A stretch of 64,000 nucleotides of DNA, from contig CAZDOK010000002.1 of assembly GCA_964507025.1 (NCBI GenBank), forward strand, positions 248,001 to 312,000, in the 5' to 3' direction. Of this stretch, positions 63,807 through 64,000 are shown in pieces. A model generated the notes under the pieces. The model saw only the letters and a list, made by a program, of their open reading frames with translations, was not told where the DNA came from and ran no database searches. Source of the stretch: Amarobacter sp964507025 (GTDB lineage Bacteria; Chloroflexota; Dehalococcoidia; Tepidiformales; Tepidiformaceae). Made by a program: the position numbers and the translations under genes. Each line of letters opens with the position of its first letter. Position 1 is the stretch's first letter.

Positions 63807-64000
63807 CGCGCACGCCTCCCGGCGCTCTTGGCATTGCCGAAAACCACACCCTGAGCGAGAGCGGCGAGAGCCGCCGCCCCCGCATCCACTCCGCCACGTA
63901 GAGCGCGATGACGCAGATGAGTCCACCCAGGATCGGGTCCACGATGTAATGATTCGCGGTGGTCACGGTGGAAATCCCCATCGCCAGCGGCGCCACGGCC
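63796..64000 (-). CDS. PAP2-superfamily membrane protein (5' part beyond the window)
   Basis: Only the C-terminal 66-68 residues are visible. STVTTANHYIVDPILGG matches the third PAP2 motif (catalytic His, HxxxD) of inositol-phosphotransferase/AUR1-like PAP2 proteins, followed by a last membrane helix and a basic tail. The frame runs off the right edge. Its stop overlaps the GDPD start by 11 bases, so the two are probably co-transcribed. Confidence 0.7.
   Translation of the reverse strand, partial: AVAPLAMGISTVTTANHYIVDPILGGLICVIALYVAEWMRGRRLSPLSLRVWFSAMPRAPGGVRDGR

Overview
This 64 kb window is a gene-dense, GC-rich bacterial chromosome segment. Gene content points to Chloroflexota, probably the Dehalococcoidia/Tepidiforma side of the phylum: an 11-gene complex I cluster without nuoEFG, two luciferase-like (F420-type) oxidoreductases, a tungsten aldehyde:ferredoxin oxidoreductase, a UGSC-family selenoprotein, and many lipoproteins and signal-peptide proteins. 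This placement is inference. No rRNA, tRNA, CRISPR array, intact prophage or insertion sequence was seen.

Layout. 1-4.7 kb: a hybrid histidine kinase cut by the left edge, ruvB, ridA, a VapBC-like toxin-antitoxin pair, and a luciferase-like monooxygenase. 4.7-11.6 kb: cell-surface proteins (a stalked LPxTG-like protein, a lipoprotein, a very large zinc-ribbon/membrane protein) and a hydrolase-LuxR regulator. 11.6-16.7 kb: AOR with a MoaD-like partner, then an ABC-2 exporter operon divergent from a MerR-type regulator with a clear operator. 16.7-21 kb: a selenoprotein gene read through an in-frame TGA, two secreted proteins, and a thioredoxin-fold fusion protein. 21-24.6 kb: methyltransferase, SDR, Dam-type DNA methylase, Uma2-like protein. 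24.6-35.8 kb: nuoABCDHIJKLMN, transcribed leftward, with a terminator-like hairpin in its leader and a NuoI that carries a long repeated C-terminal extension.

36-37.7 kb: a convergent TcmP/three-Cys-motif pair with less GC-rich composition, a candidate mobile or conflict module. 38-46.8 kb: methyltransferase with a structured leader, a hydrolase-adenylate cyclase fusion, a secreted TAP-like peptidase, an MFS carrier, a lipoprotein with a thioredoxin-like part, lysC and a PAP2 phosphatase. 47-50.8 kb: an fbpABC-type iron importer under a DtxR/IdeR-like operator. 51.1-52.6 kb: a less GC-rich islet with one membrane-anchored protein and a broken secreted-protein gene. 52.6-57.4 kb: DinB-like and metallo-beta-lactamase proteins, a NarL-type two-component system and two small genes. 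57.4-64 kb: a second luciferase-like oxidoreductase, a MacB-like ABC exporter, a nitronate monooxygenase-like protein, a GDPD-like protein and a PAP2 protein cut by the right edge.

Recurring theme: several genes lack a ribosome-binding site and instead carry a TAnnnT-like -10 box exactly 6 (once 7) bases before the start codon, which suggests leaderless mRNAs. Genes inside operons often overlap by ATGA or GTGA.
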